64,000 bases of DNA from CAZCVI01 sp964502145 (GCA_964502145.1 CAZCVI010000014.1:42024-106023), one strand, 5' to 3'; numbered from the stretch's first letter, positions 7,752 through 16,239 are shown. Notes: generated from the letters alone by a model not told the origin. Made by a program: numbers and translations.

Positions 7752-8281
7752 GCGCTTTTGTCCCGATTGCATTGCTTATCGAAGAACATTGATATACTAT
7801 CTAAACCCATTTTTTGTTCAAGAGGAATCTCTATCCGCACTGATCTTTTATTATTTGATGTGGTAAGGGATTCTTGGGGGGAAAACCAATATGCATATTT
7901 CTTCAGCGCTAATTCCTCATCACGCATTTTAACCCATTCTTCTTTATCATCGGGCAGTACAAATAGAATCAGAATTAACGGGACCAAGTTTTTTTTATTC
8001 CTGAAAATTAGGTCATCAAAATTTTTGATTTCTAAATCATATTTTATCCCTTTGTTTGTTCTGGTAATTGCTTTTTCAGTCGTTGCTTTTAATTGAAGGT
8101 CCACGGATTTATCAGACTGAATATATCTGGTTCTTCCATTTATTGTATATTCTTCATCAAAGGTGATTGAGAAATCAACTCCACCAGTATCAGGGGGTTT
8201 AGTCAAAATATAACCCTTTCGACAAGCCAATATACTTACGAAACAATTGGATAGCTCTTCTTTGATTTGTTCTTCGGTCAT
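7748..8281 (-). CDS. DUF4365-domain protein (possible PD-(D/E)XK-like fold)
   Basis: 177 residues. The pattern of DUF4365 is visible: the N-terminal helix EEQIKEELSNCFVSILACRKGY, then GGVDFSITFDEEY, then SVDLQLKATTEKA, where Asp and Q-x-K sit as in restriction-endonuclease-like folds, then NLVPLILILFVLPDDKEEW and KKYAYWFSP. Proteins of this family are scattered in accessory and defence-type loci; the biochemical function is not established. It is the middle gene of three with 4-base overlaps on both sides (8278-8281 and 7748-7751). Confidence 0.68.
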   Translation of the reverse strand: MTEEQIKEELSNCFVSILACRKGYILTKPPDTGGVDFSITFDEEYTINGRTRYIQSDKSVDLQLKATTEKAITRTNKGIKYDLEIKNFDDLIFRNKKNLVPLILILFVLPDDKEEWVKMRDEELALKKYAYWFSPQESLTTSNNKRSVRIEIPLEQKMGLDSISMFFDKQCNRDKSA

Positions 8282-8562
8282 TTATTGTTCGATTGATTCT
8301 TTTTTTGGGAAAAATTTTCTCTAAATAGGAGAGTTATATTGAGGAGGCTTACCTCTTCGGGCTCGGCGAATCTACCTGTTGGTATACTTAATTTCCTATA
8401 TATCATCATGGGATAGGTTTTACCACAATATTTAAATAATTTCAATCCTTTCTTTTTAAAATTTTGATTATTTTTTTCGCCAAGGAATTCATTTTGAGCA
8501 CCCGCATGTTTTACCACAATTACTGTGCTTTCGATAGGAAGCGGAAAAAATCTATTATTCAA
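8278..8562 (-). CDS. Small hypothetical protein upstream of the DUF4365 gene
   Basis: 94 residues from a TTG at 8562 preceded by GGAAGGA. The frame opens directly after the stop of the broken PDDEXK gene (8575-8577). Its stop overlaps the DUF4365 start (ATGA), which favours it being translated. Lysine-rich, with one possible beta-hairpin stretch (FPLPIESTVIVVKHAG). No family recognised. The TTG start and closeness to a pseudogene leave some doubt. Confidence 0.45.
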   Translation of the reverse strand: MNNRFFPLPIESTVIVVKHAGAQNEFLGEKNNQNFKKKGLKLFKYCGKTYPMMIYRKLSIPTGRFAEPEEVSLLNITLLFRENFSQKKNQSNNK

Positions 8563-8574
8563 CCAATCCTTCCC

Positions 8575-9112
8575 CTACTCCACACTTCCCTTATAAACCG
8601 CCTCGTGCCCTGAGAAAACCAACACCAATTTAATCAACCTTGTCTTTTCCATGCTTTTTTTCATCTTTTCATCCAAAGTGTATTGCCGGATTTGTCTTTC
8701 CAAATCCCTTTTTACAAGCCATAGAGGTCATCAGGTCTGTATATTTTGACTGGTCGATGGAAAAGACATCGGTTTCTCGATAGGCGGCATTGATATAATC
8801 ATAATAGAGTTGTTTGGCGGTTTCATTGGGAATTCCCAAACGCAATTTGTCTCTATCCGGGCCTTTGATGGTCAATAAACCGAAGTAAAACAACAGCGAT
8901 TTGAAGTTATTGGCATCTGACAATTGTTCCAAGGGGAAACTTTCTACAATCGAAGCCCTTGTTCCACCATTCTCGACAATCTCTTTTAACTGGTTGAAAT
9001 TCTCATTAAGGGTTTTGTCTTTGTCTTGAAAGATCAGGTGTCGTAATTTTCCGTAATCAGATATCCCATAGGGTATCTGTTTTATTTGGTCGCTCTTTTC
9101 TTCGACATTCAT
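8575..9112 (-). pseudogene. Frameshifted remnant of an AAA-ATPase-like/PDDEXK_9 gene
   Basis: The frame starting at 9112 matches the middle of the AAA-ATPase_like + PDDEXK_9 protein family: LLFYFGLLTIKG, LRLGIPNETAKQLYYDYI. It then runs out of frame near 8715. In another frame the family's C-terminus follows immediately (QIRQYTLDEKMKKSMEKTRL, LVLVFSGHEAVYKGSVE) and ends with TAG at 8575-8577. The N-terminal ATPase and the nuclease catalytic segment are missing. So the gene has lost its front, has an internal deletion and carries a frameshift. Intact relatives are about 500-550 residues. Confidence 0.65.
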
Positions 9113-9178
9113 AATGAACTCCTTTTCTCAATGGCTATTATAATAGATTTTTGAAGTTTTTTCAAATTCTTTTCACCT

Positions 9179-9338
9179 CCTGGATTCACCGCCAATTCTT
9201 TAAGAGTACCATAAAATCAAGTGGGAGGAATGGGAATGATGGGAATGATGGGAGGAATGGGAATTTTTTTGTTTATCCCATAATTCTCATCATTCCCATC
9301 ATTCCCATTCTTCCCATTAAGTTGGCGGTGAATCCAGG
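9179..9338. repeat. Long hairpin element with 9-nt-period arms (E1)
   Basis: Outer arms CCTGGATTCACCGCCAA (9179-9195) and TTGGCGGTGAATCCAGG (9322-9338) are a perfect 17-bp inverted repeat. Inside, the left arm is built from GGGAATGAT/GGGAGGAAT units every 9 nt and the right arm from their complement (CCCATCATT). Relatives with the same outer ends lie at 16465-16624 and 49085-49243; half-elements at 35687-35760 and 26470-26486. No coding function is evident. Confidence 0.85.
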
Positions 9339-9497
9339 ACCACCTCAACCTGGATTTTCCAACAAATGGCTGAAACGACATAAAAACGAAAGTTTTGGAA
9401 ATTAAAAGAACAATTGAAATTATTCACACCCATTCATCTTAAACATAAAACATCGCCAAAGAAGAAGGATGTTAAGGTGAAAATAGACCTTTTATAT

Positions 9498-9749
9498 GGT
9501 GGTTGCTCGATTCGAAGTGGTGGTTGCTCGATTCGAAGTGGTGGTCACGCGATTCGAAGTGGTGGTCACGCGATTCGAAGTGGTGGTTACACGATTCGAA
9601 GTGGTGGTTGCACGATTCCAAGTGGTGGTTGCACGATTCCAAGTGGTGGTTGCACGATTCGAAGTGGTGGTTACGCGATTCCAAGTGGTGGTTGCACGAT
9701 TCCAAGTGGTGGTTGCACGATTCCAAGTGGTGATTGAGTGATTGCAAGT
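9498..9749. repeat. 21-bp minisatellite, 12 units
   Basis: Eleven clean units of GGTGGTTGCACGATTCCAAGT type plus one degenerate unit, head to tail without spacers. Variation is confined to a few positions: TG/CA/TA after the second GGT, the next C-x-CG base, and CG versus CC before AAGT. 21 is a multiple of 3, so several frames on both strands are open through the array; for example, the plus strand could encode GGCTIPS heptads from a TTG at 9414. No convincing ribosome site leads into any frame, so I treat it as non-coding. Confidence 0.85.
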
Positions 9750-9887
9750 CAACAGAAGCTCATATCACCTCGAATCCTTGAAATTTGCTGAAAACTTGAC
9801 AATTGCAGCACCGTTTTTTTTAAAAGAACCCCTGCAATGACATACATCTCCCCAATTAAAGAAAGTAAAACATCTTTTTATCTAATA

Positions 9888-9918
9888 TATTCGTGGTAAT
9901 TCGTGTAATTCGTGGGCC
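9888..9918. repeat. TTCGTG micro-repeats with 9-nt period
   Basis: Three consecutive TTCGTG-containing 9-mers (ATTCGTGGTA, ATTCGTGTA, ATTCGTGGG) lead directly into the 184-bp repeat. The rest of the gap 9750-10250 contains no gene that I can support. Confidence 0.7.
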
Positions 9919-10092
9919 ACTCTTTTCCTTTCCTATCGCACATGACAATTAATTCCCAGATGAATCAATTTTTCTTTGATACGAAACAATTCGCTGGAAT
10001 TTAGGGTCAAAAGTCTGCTGCGGAATGAAGGATTGCAAAATATAACGACACGAACCACGACCCATTAACCCACAAGCTATTAAATCGGCTTC
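9909..10092. repeat. 184-bp direct repeat, copy 1
   Basis: Runs from TTCGTGGGCCACTC to TAAATCGGCTTC and recurs at 13087-13270 at exactly equal length with about 7 substitutions and no indels (about 96% identity by eye). It brackets the protease and envelope-protein genes. On the minus strand a frame is open across most of it, but that frame is interrupted by a stop in this copy. Could be a recombination-borne flank, a small RNA or a transposon relic. Confidence 0.9.
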
Positions 10093-10250
10093 ACTTAAAC
10101 TACTTCTGGATGTAGAGGTTTCCAAATATTAATTCTATCTGACCTTTGCTCAAAAGGCAATGTTTTGCAATAAAAATGGACGCAATGCAAAAAGGAAAAT
10201 GTTTCAGATTGTGGGTGACATTTTGTGAACTCTTTTCCGTCAGCCATAAC

Positions 10251-10302
10251 ACCCTCTACTCCGTGGTCCTGATCGCTTTGACCAGGAACGGAGCAGAGGG
10301 GT
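10251..10302 (-). terminator. Strong hairpin downstream of the trypsin-like peptidase gene
   Basis: An imperfect inverted repeat of about 20 bp (ACCCTCTACTCCGTGGTCCT / AGGAACGGAGCAGAGGGGT) with a short loop lies 16 bases beyond the minus-strand stop at 10318. There is no clear T-tract on the minus strand. Confidence 0.5.
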
Positions 10303-10317
10303 ATAGTGCAGACAATA

Positions 10318-11457
10318 CTATCCTTGATAGCGAAGGATGCTCAGCCCGAGCTTGTCTAATATCACATTGATATCGGTTGCATAAGTCCAATTCTCCTGAC
10401 CAAAGCCCTGTCGCCGTTTTTCAAACCATCCGCCCCATAACAATGCTATGGGTTGATATTTACCGTCTGCCGTGACAATCAGTTTACCGCTATCTCCAGG
10501 ATCACTGAAATCATCGCCATCCTCTCCAATAATAAGATAATCTGCACTTTCCTTTTCTTTTATCGCATAGCAATAGGCGATAGCGAATATCTTTCCTTTT
10601 TGAAAAGAACGCGTCTGACCAACGCCTATCACCTCCATTCCTATTGGACCCATGGTGTCTAAATCTAATTTATAAGGTTCGCCTAGGGTTGCCATTTTGA
10701 TATTGTTTTTTTCGTCTAATACAGGTAATCTATAGTCAATACTGTCATTACTGGATAGACCGGGGGCGAGCTCTACAAAACTCGCATCTATCCTATAATT
10801 ACCCGCAGAGTTTTCTAAAAGTCCAGGGAATCTTTCTTTATTGGGAATGGAGCATATTGTGCTGATAACTTTACCTACATAGGTTCCAGCCATTTCCGGA
10901 AAATAAATTTTATTCCCTTTTTTCTGCCCTACATGTTGATTGGTAATAAAACCCGGTTTTCCTGCCGAATTCTTCGCAAAGCATGCCAATGTGGCCCATG
11001 AGGGTGAGTCCGCCGAATCATTAAAAGCAATTCGCGCTCCCGGAGTTATAGTTTCGGCATCTCCTTTTAGCCTGTCTAATAGATCATATTTGGAAGGATG
11101 ACTCAATGGTCGGTATCCAAATAATGCACGTGCATTTATTGCTCCGTATTGGCCAGTATTTTTTAGGGTCACAAGATCAACAACCTTGTTAGAATCAAAT
11201 TGGGTTAAAGAAGAGTTAATCACATCCGTTGGGCAAAACAATCCATCGTTTGTTTCTAAGGTGGATGGGATCATATCTTTGGACGGCATCCATTTCTTTT
11301 TGATTTTTTTGTCTACAAAAAAAAGTATGGCTGGATCTCCTGTCCCATTTTTCCGTCCCAGTGCATAACCTAAAATTCCATTGATACTATCAATTTTAGC
11401 ACGATTATATTCCCTTATTTTGAATAAATCCTTCAAATTACTCGCTTGGCTTGGCAT
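10318..11457 (-). CDS. Trypsin-fold serine peptidase without signal peptide
   Basis: 379 residues. The chymotrypsin-like triad is recognisable: His in GFITNQHVG (about 191-199), Asp in YRIDASFVEL (about 244-253), Ser in DPGDSGKLIV (about 326-335). The spacing and the NQHVG and GDSG contexts resemble the plant NAL1-like/bacterial cytoplasmic trypsin-like group rather than secreted trypsins. The N-terminus has no signal peptide or membrane segment, so it probably acts inside the cell or is exported by another route. It lies 21 bases downstream of the envelope-protein gene at 11479 and is likely its operon partner. Confidence 0.72.
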   Translation of the reverse strand: MPSQASNLKDLFKIREYNRAKIDSINGILGYALGRKNGTGDPAILFFVDKKIKKKWMPSKDMIPSTLETNDGLFCPTDVINSSLTQFDSNKVVDLVTLKNTGQYGAINARALFGYRPLSHPSKYDLLDRLKGDAETITPGARIAFNDSADSPSWATLACFAKNSAGKPGFITNQHVGQKKGNKIYFPEMAGTYVGKVISTICSIPNKERFPGLLENSAGNYRIDASFVELAPGLSSNDSIDYRLPVLDEKNNIKMATLGEPYKLDLDTMGPIGMEVIGVGQTRSFQKGKIFAIAYCYAIKEKESADYLIIGEDGDDFSDPGDSGKLIVTADGKYQPIALLWGGWFEKRRQGFGQENWTYATDINVILDKLGLSILRYQG

Positions 11458-11478
11458 ATTTTTCTCCCCTTTGGATAG

Positions 11479-12870
11479 CTATTTGCTTGTCAGAGTTATC
11501 CGCAAGTAAATTCCCAATTTGAAGATTTTATTATTTTTGAATGCCTCTTCGGTTGCAAGAATATCACCTACCTTTAACCCATCTCCCAACTTATCAATCT
11601 GCTGGGCTGTTACTCCGAAACCAACAGAGAATAACGTGGGGAATTCATATCCCAAACCAGCGAATAAAGCGATCTTGTCTTTAATTGGATTAATTCCTAT
11701 CTCGACATATGATAAAAACCAATCCTCTGCAAATTTGGGGGTAATGATTAGCATAGCGGCAACGTTTGCTCCAAAAAAACCCGTTTCATTATCGTCCGCG
11801 ATAATCTTGAATCCTCCCTCTGTCTTTTCGGTAGAGAATTCCCTCTTTTTTACAAAGCTCCAGACAAAGGCAGGGGCAAATTTCAGAGAGTGCTTTGACT
11901 TGGGTTCAAACGTAAGTTCAACTTTTTGGGCATTCTTTGACTCCTGTTCTTCTATTCCACTAAATGTTAGAATGGTTTTTTGTATTTCAGATTCATTGTA
12001 TAATATTTCATCAATAAGTGTAACTTTATAGCCGATTTCCTTGGGATTTTCAGGACTGAAATTAATTAATTCGTATTTTTTTTGAAAATCCATCAATTTA
12101 TCCAACATTTTTTCAATATCAGCTTTTTTAGTGAGTTGGCTTTGGGTACGAACAACCAAGAATAACGAGGTAGTATCTACAGCATTCTCACTATTTATCA
12201 AAATATTCGAATAAGCCACCATGGATTCATCCAACTTTTTAAAGTTATCTTCAATTTCCTTTTTTAATGCCGCGACACTCTTATTATCACTCCATTTGGA
12301 CACCATCTTCTGGATATCAAGTAATTTTGAAGGTTGCATATCAGATATTTCGGTTAAGTATTTTTTAAGAATCTCTAAATTCGATCTGAGTTCTGTTAAA
12401 TTGCGATTAATCGCATCTGATTCCGAGGGAACTTTTGTTTCTGCATTTTGTTTTTCAGCTCTTGCCCTATTTTCTCCCACAGATGAAGTAGTATCGGTTT
12501 TGTTTTCTGTAATGTTGGATGGATGTCCTAATATAGGAAGAAGGGTTCCTAAGGCATCGGCAAATTTCTTTGCTTCTTTATAATCCTCACTTTTAAATTT
12601 GGTAATATCCCCAGCTTTGCATGTTGTAGTGAAGGGGTTAATTATTACGGATATTATGAACCTCTCGTTCCTAGCAATGATGAAGGGGTCAGGTTTCTTC
12701 CAATTAAAATTTTGACGGTATGGGTCTTTTCCATCTTCGTAAATATAAAGGCTTTCGTTAATGTGATTGAAGACAAATTCTTTAATTTTGGTTTTGCTCA
12801 CCTGTGAAAAAGCAAGATCCAACGACACTGTCAACAAAATTGCTACCAACACCACACATTTCCTTTTCAT
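11479..12870 (-). CDS. Exported coiled-coil/beta-barrel-ended protein of unknown function
   Basis: 463 residues. Signal peptide: KRKCVVLVAILLTVSLDLAFS. The central part (about 150-300) is charged and helical with coiled-coil character (NLTELRSNLEILKKYLTEIS, VAALKKEIEDNFKKLDESM). The last about 110 residues alternate hydrophobic/polar with aromatic-glycine pairs (ALFAGLGYEFPTLFSVGFGV), like outer-membrane beta strands. So it may sit at the outer membrane with a periplasmic stalk. ATG follows GGAGG. It forms an operon with the trypsin-fold peptidase, and both are bracketed by 184-bp direct repeats. No family recognised. Confidence 0.6.
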   Translation of the reverse strand: MKRKCVVLVAILLTVSLDLAFSQVSKTKIKEFVFNHINESLYIYEDGKDPYRQNFNWKKPDPFIIARNERFIISVIINPFTTTCKAGDITKFKSEDYKEAKKFADALGTLLPILGHPSNITENKTDTTSSVGENRARAEKQNAETKVPSESDAINRNLTELRSNLEILKKYLTEISDMQPSKLLDIQKMVSKWSDNKSVAALKKEIEDNFKKLDESMVAYSNILINSENAVDTTSLFLVVRTQSQLTKKADIEKMLDKLMDFQKKYELINFSPENPKEIGYKVTLIDEILYNESEIQKTILTFSGIEEQESKNAQKVELTFEPKSKHSLKFAPAFVWSFVKKREFSTEKTEGGFKIIADDNETGFFGANVAAMLIITPKFAEDWFLSYVEIGINPIKDKIALFAGLGYEFPTLFSVGFGVTAQQIDKLGDGLKVGDILATEEAFKNNKIFKLGIYLRITLTSK

Positions 12871-13086
12871 TTTAAATTTCCTCCTTTTATTTTATTAATT
12901 ATTTTTAAACCACACCATGGTATCTCTGCATTTCCAATAAATACGAAAAAATTCTAGCATATTTCAAAAAGAAAAGCAATTTATTTTTTAAAATAATAAA
13001 AATTTTGAGAGGCTTTGATGGCTGTATGCATCGCGTCGATACACTACTATAAAATAATGGGGGAGTGGTGGGGCGAAAGATGGTCA

Positions 13087-13270
13087 TTCGTGGGCCACTC
13101 TTTTCCTTTCCTATCGCACATGACAATTGATACCCAGATGAATCAATTTTTCTTTGATACGAAACAATTCGCTGGAATTTAGGGTCAAAAGTCTGCTGGG
13201 GAATGAAAGATTGCAAAATATAACGACACAAACCACGACCCATTAACCCACACGGTATTAAATCGGCTTC
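13087..13270. repeat. 184-bp direct repeat, copy 2
   Basis: Second copy of the repeat at 9909-10092, same orientation and length. The gap 12871-13321 otherwise holds only AT-rich sequence. A minus-strand frame covers this copy (13276 downward) but the matching frame is stopped in copy 1, so I do not call a gene. Confidence 0.9.
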
Positions 13271-13321
13271 TATCAAACTCTGTGTTAAACATAGGTTTCG
13301 CCTTGATTAAAAATGTGCGGC

Positions 13322-14191
13322 CTATTTACCCCAATAAATATCAAACATGAATTGAGCGATCTGGGCCACCCGTGGTCCCGGGATAATCCAGATTGAATTA
13401 TCAATGATGTTTATCTTCCCGGTTTTTACTGCCGGAATAAACGGGTATTTTTTCCATAATTCGTAGACCTGGGAAGCCGGGATACTTTCATTATAAGCCG
13501 ATAATTCGATGATCACATCCGGGTTCATCGCCACTACCGATTCCATCGAGATACTGGGATATAGAATCTCCCCTTGATAGGCATTGCACCCTCCCGCTAT
13601 CACCATCAATTCATTCAAGAAATCTTTTTTTCCCACAATGTACATGTTGGACAATTTATCCGGGCTTCTGCCGATAATCAGCAACGTTTTTAAAGGTTTT
13701 TTGCCTGTTGATTTGGTATGTAGCGCTTGTAACTCATTTTTAATAGTTGTGACCAGACCTTTCCCTTTCTCTGGCACATCCAGCGCTTGCGCTACTACCA
13801 TGATCCCAGCGAAAATATCGTGCAGATTCGTATGCTTGACAAAAACTAAGCGGGATCGTTGTTCCATCACCTTGACACTCTCGTAATTTTCCCGGTAGAG
13901 AAAAATAATATCCGGTTTTTTGTTAATTAATACTTCCACGTTGACATCTATTAGTCCACCCACCCGTGGAATATGTTTGGCAGCTTCCGGGTAATTGCAA
14001 AACTTGGTATTTCCCACCAGACAGTCCCCTTTTCCAAGGGCGAATACAATTTCCGTTAAGGCTGGCGCCAAAGTGACCACCCGTTTTTTCTGCGCCCACA
14101 ATCCCGCGGCAGACGAAAGATAAAAAAGCACCACTGCCACTATTATATAAACTTTTCTCTGTAAAATCACGCGTATTTTTTGCTGCTTCAT
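13322..14191 (-). CDS. btuF: Periplasmic vitamin B12-type substrate-binding protein (BtuF-like)
   Basis: 289 residues. The signal/anchor segment (KVYIIVAVVLFYLSSAAGLWA) is followed by a helical-backbone metal-receptor/BtuF-type domain (PF01497): RVVTLAPALTEIVFALGKGD, GLIDVNVEVLINKKPDIIFL, GGCNAYQGEILYPSISMESV, NPDVIIELSAYN. Such proteins bind cobalamin or siderophores in the periplasm and deliver them to an ABC importer. Cobalamin is favoured because the upstream receptor gene is preceded by a cobalamin riboswitch. The permease and ATPase genes are not next to it in this window. Confidence 0.85.
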   Translation of the reverse strand: MKQQKIRVILQRKVYIIVAVVLFYLSSAAGLWAQKKRVVTLAPALTEIVFALGKGDCLVGNTKFCNYPEAAKHIPRVGGLIDVNVEVLINKKPDIIFLYRENYESVKVMEQRSRLVFVKHTNLHDIFAGIMVVAQALDVPEKGKGLVTTIKNELQALHTKSTGKKPLKTLLIIGRSPDKLSNMYIVGKKDFLNELMVIAGGCNAYQGEILYPSISMESVVAMNPDVIIELSAYNESIPASQVYELWKKYPFIPAVKTGKINIIDNSIWIIPGPRVAQIAQFMFDIYWGK

Positions 14192-14221
14192 GTCGGCACC
14201 CGTTCTTTTTTTGATGGATAC

Positions 14222-14262
14222 CGCAAAGACACAGCGACAGTCAGAGTCGTTGTGTCTTTGCG
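14222..14262 (-). promoter_or_regulatory. Intercistronic hairpin between receptor and binding-protein genes
   Basis: An inverted repeat CGCAAAGACACAGCGAC / GTCGTTGTGTCTTTGCG around 7 nt. It lies between two genes that should be co-transcribed, so it may act as a processing or partial termination point. No T-run follows on the minus strand. Confidence 0.55.
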
Positions 14263-14273
14263 ATGAATTTGTT

Positions 14274-16154
14274 TTAGTCTAATTTATATTTAAAGCCCAA
14301 TTCGAGGCGGCGTCCGGGGGCGTCATAGCCGAGCATTTGCTGGTACGCTTTATCAAACGCATTGGTCATCTTGCCATAAACAGTCAGACCACCGGTAACG
14401 GGCACCATCAGGCAAAAATCAAAGGTATTAAACGCGGCTGCAACCATATTCGCCGAACTCAACCCATAAATGCGATCTGGCCGTTGACCGACTGCAATCA
14501 TTTTAAGAGAAAGACTAAAACGTTTGTGAACATAGGCGGCATAACCGGAAAAAGTATGTTTAGGTTTGCGTTGCAGAGGTTCTCCTGTCAATTTATCTTC
14601 CGTATGTAGATAAGTGTAACTGCCGCCAATGGTGAGGGCTGAAATAGGATGCAGGGTAGCGGAAAGTTCCAGGCCGTAGGTATCGACACTCTTAATGTTT
14701 TTGAATTGACCGGCAAACGTGTTCCAATCTACCGTGACCCAACCGATCATGTCCTCGTATTTTGTATTAAAAATAGTCGCGCCGAGCACCAGTTTTTCTG
14801 AATAATACTCCACGCCCGCTTCAATCGACTTTCCTTGCTCCGGTTTCAAATCAAAATTAGGTAATCCCCACGGATTCACTTGTTGTTGGAGCTGGGGTGC
14901 CATAAAACTGAACGAATACGCCCACCGCAGTTTCAAGCCATTGGCAAAAAGATAGGAAATGCCGACTTGCGGGGATACATGAGCGGGCACGTTTTTATAT
15001 TTATCATACCGCACCGAAGCCGAGATTTGTGTCGCCCCCAGGTTCAGTCCCGTGTTCGTGAAGGCCGAGAGGTAACTCGTTTTTTTATTATCCAGAATAA
15101 GACCCAGACTATTTTCACTCCCGATAGATTGGTCCGCATAATCGACACCGGCGTCCAGATGCAGACGGTTAAACAAACGGGTGCTATACGTTACATCCGT
15201 TTCGTAATTATTAAAACGGCTCACAAAATAGGGGTTCCAGAAATCCGTAGTATCTTTAAATTCGTATTTGCTGCGCGTGAAGGACAATTTCACATTTAGC
15301 TTGGTATCCTCGTTAAAATGGTAGGTGAAGGGTAGCGCAAAAATCAGGTAGGTTTGTTTATAATTCCGATCCGGCGCCGCAACCCCCAAATCATTAAAAG
15401 GAATCCCTGAGTCGGTAAAGTTCCCAAAGAATCTAAGCCCAGCATCCAATTTGTTTTTATTATAATCCACTTTCGCAGACAGTCCGGTGTTTTTAAAGAT
15501 GTCATTGGGTGTATTATCACTGAACCGTTGCGAGTTCACGGTCATTCCGAGTGTAAAATCGTGTAAACGCGTCAGCCCTGAAAGGCTTCCCATATAAGAA
15601 TCATGGCTGCCATAAGAAGCCGAAAAATCAGCGCCTTCTCTGGATTGTGTACTCAAACTAATCACGCCACCCATCGCATCCGAACCATAAATACTGCTCA
15701 ATGGGCCCCGGACCACTTCTACTTTATCAATCATGGTGGGTGAGAGCACCGAGAGGTCTACCCCGTTTAAACTTCCCCCGTCGCGTAACTTGATACCATC
15801 GACAATATAAAGCACTTGCGCTGATTTGGAACCCCGGATATAAGTAGATGACGTTTGCCCAAAGCTGCCATTGGATAATGTCAGTAAACCAGGGATCAGG
15901 TTCAGTACAGACTTCATATTTTCGAACTGGAAGGTTTCCATTTCTTCCATTTTCAGAACAGAAACGCTTTGGATGGTATTGGCCACCGGGATATGACCGA
16001 CCACTTCCACAAATTCTTTAATTAGTGGTGCTTCCTCTTTTTTCTCCCCGATTTCTTCGCTCCATGCTAACGTTCCCAGCAGCATAGAGAAGATGATCGC
16101 TAAACCAATTAACACTTTTGACTTTGATGATACAGCAAATGAAAAAACAGACAT
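14274..16154 (-). CDS. btuB: TonB-dependent outer-membrane receptor, BtuB-like
   Basis: 626 residues, close to the BtuB length (~600). Signal segment SKVLIGLAIIFSMLLGTLAWS. Plug domain about 45-165 with NLIPGLLTLSNGSFGQTSST, YIRGSKSAQVLYIVDGI, and VEVVRGPLSSIYGSDAMGGV; then a 22-strand-type barrel. ATG follows AGGAGG at 5 nt. The 5' leader contains a cobalamin riboswitch, which makes cobalamin or a corrinoid the likely substrate, with transport powered by TonB. The BtuF-like gene follows 82 bases later. Confidence 0.9.
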   Translation of the reverse strand: MSVFSFAVSSKSKVLIGLAIIFSMLLGTLAWSEEIGEKKEEAPLIKEFVEVVGHIPVANTIQSVSVLKMEEMETFQFENMKSVLNLIPGLLTLSNGSFGQTSSTYIRGSKSAQVLYIVDGIKLRDGGSLNGVDLSVLSPTMIDKVEVVRGPLSSIYGSDAMGGVISLSTQSREGADFSASYGSHDSYMGSLSGLTRLHDFTLGMTVNSQRFSDNTPNDIFKNTGLSAKVDYNKNKLDAGLRFFGNFTDSGIPFNDLGVAAPDRNYKQTYLIFALPFTYHFNEDTKLNVKLSFTRSKYEFKDTTDFWNPYFVSRFNNYETDVTYSTRLFNRLHLDAGVDYADQSIGSENSLGLILDNKKTSYLSAFTNTGLNLGATQISASVRYDKYKNVPAHVSPQVGISYLFANGLKLRWAYSFSFMAPQLQQQVNPWGLPNFDLKPEQGKSIEAGVEYYSEKLVLGATIFNTKYEDMIGWVTVDWNTFAGQFKNIKSVDTYGLELSATLHPISALTIGGSYTYLHTEDKLTGEPLQRKPKHTFSGYAAYVHKRFSLSLKMIAVGQRPDRIYGLSSANMVAAAFNTFDFCLMVPVTGGLTVYGKMTNAFDKAYQQMLGYDAPGRRLELGFKYKLD

Positions 16155-16239
16155 AGTTCCTCCTAAGGAAATTCTTTTGAGGGCTTTTTTTTTATCACGT
16201 CACCCGCCCTCCGCAGGTCACATGCGCTTTGATTTAAGA

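Noticed and set aside
9414..9737. Protein of GGCTIPS heptads (plus strand) or the mirror ORFs on the minus strand
   Set aside because: All frames are open only because the unit length is a multiple of three; the start is a TTG without ribosome site.
9498..9749. CRISPR-like array
   Set aside because: Units are 21 bp head-to-tail without unique spacers, and no cas genes lie nearby; the Cas4-like nuclease is 49 kb away.
12905..13086. Origin or attachment site suggested by the AT-rich stretch
   Set aside because: No DnaA boxes, iterons or integrase gene nearby.
12905..13276. 123-residue minus-strand ORF over the second 184-bp repeat
   Set aside because: The matching frame is interrupted by a stop in the first repeat copy, and base changes show no coding bias.
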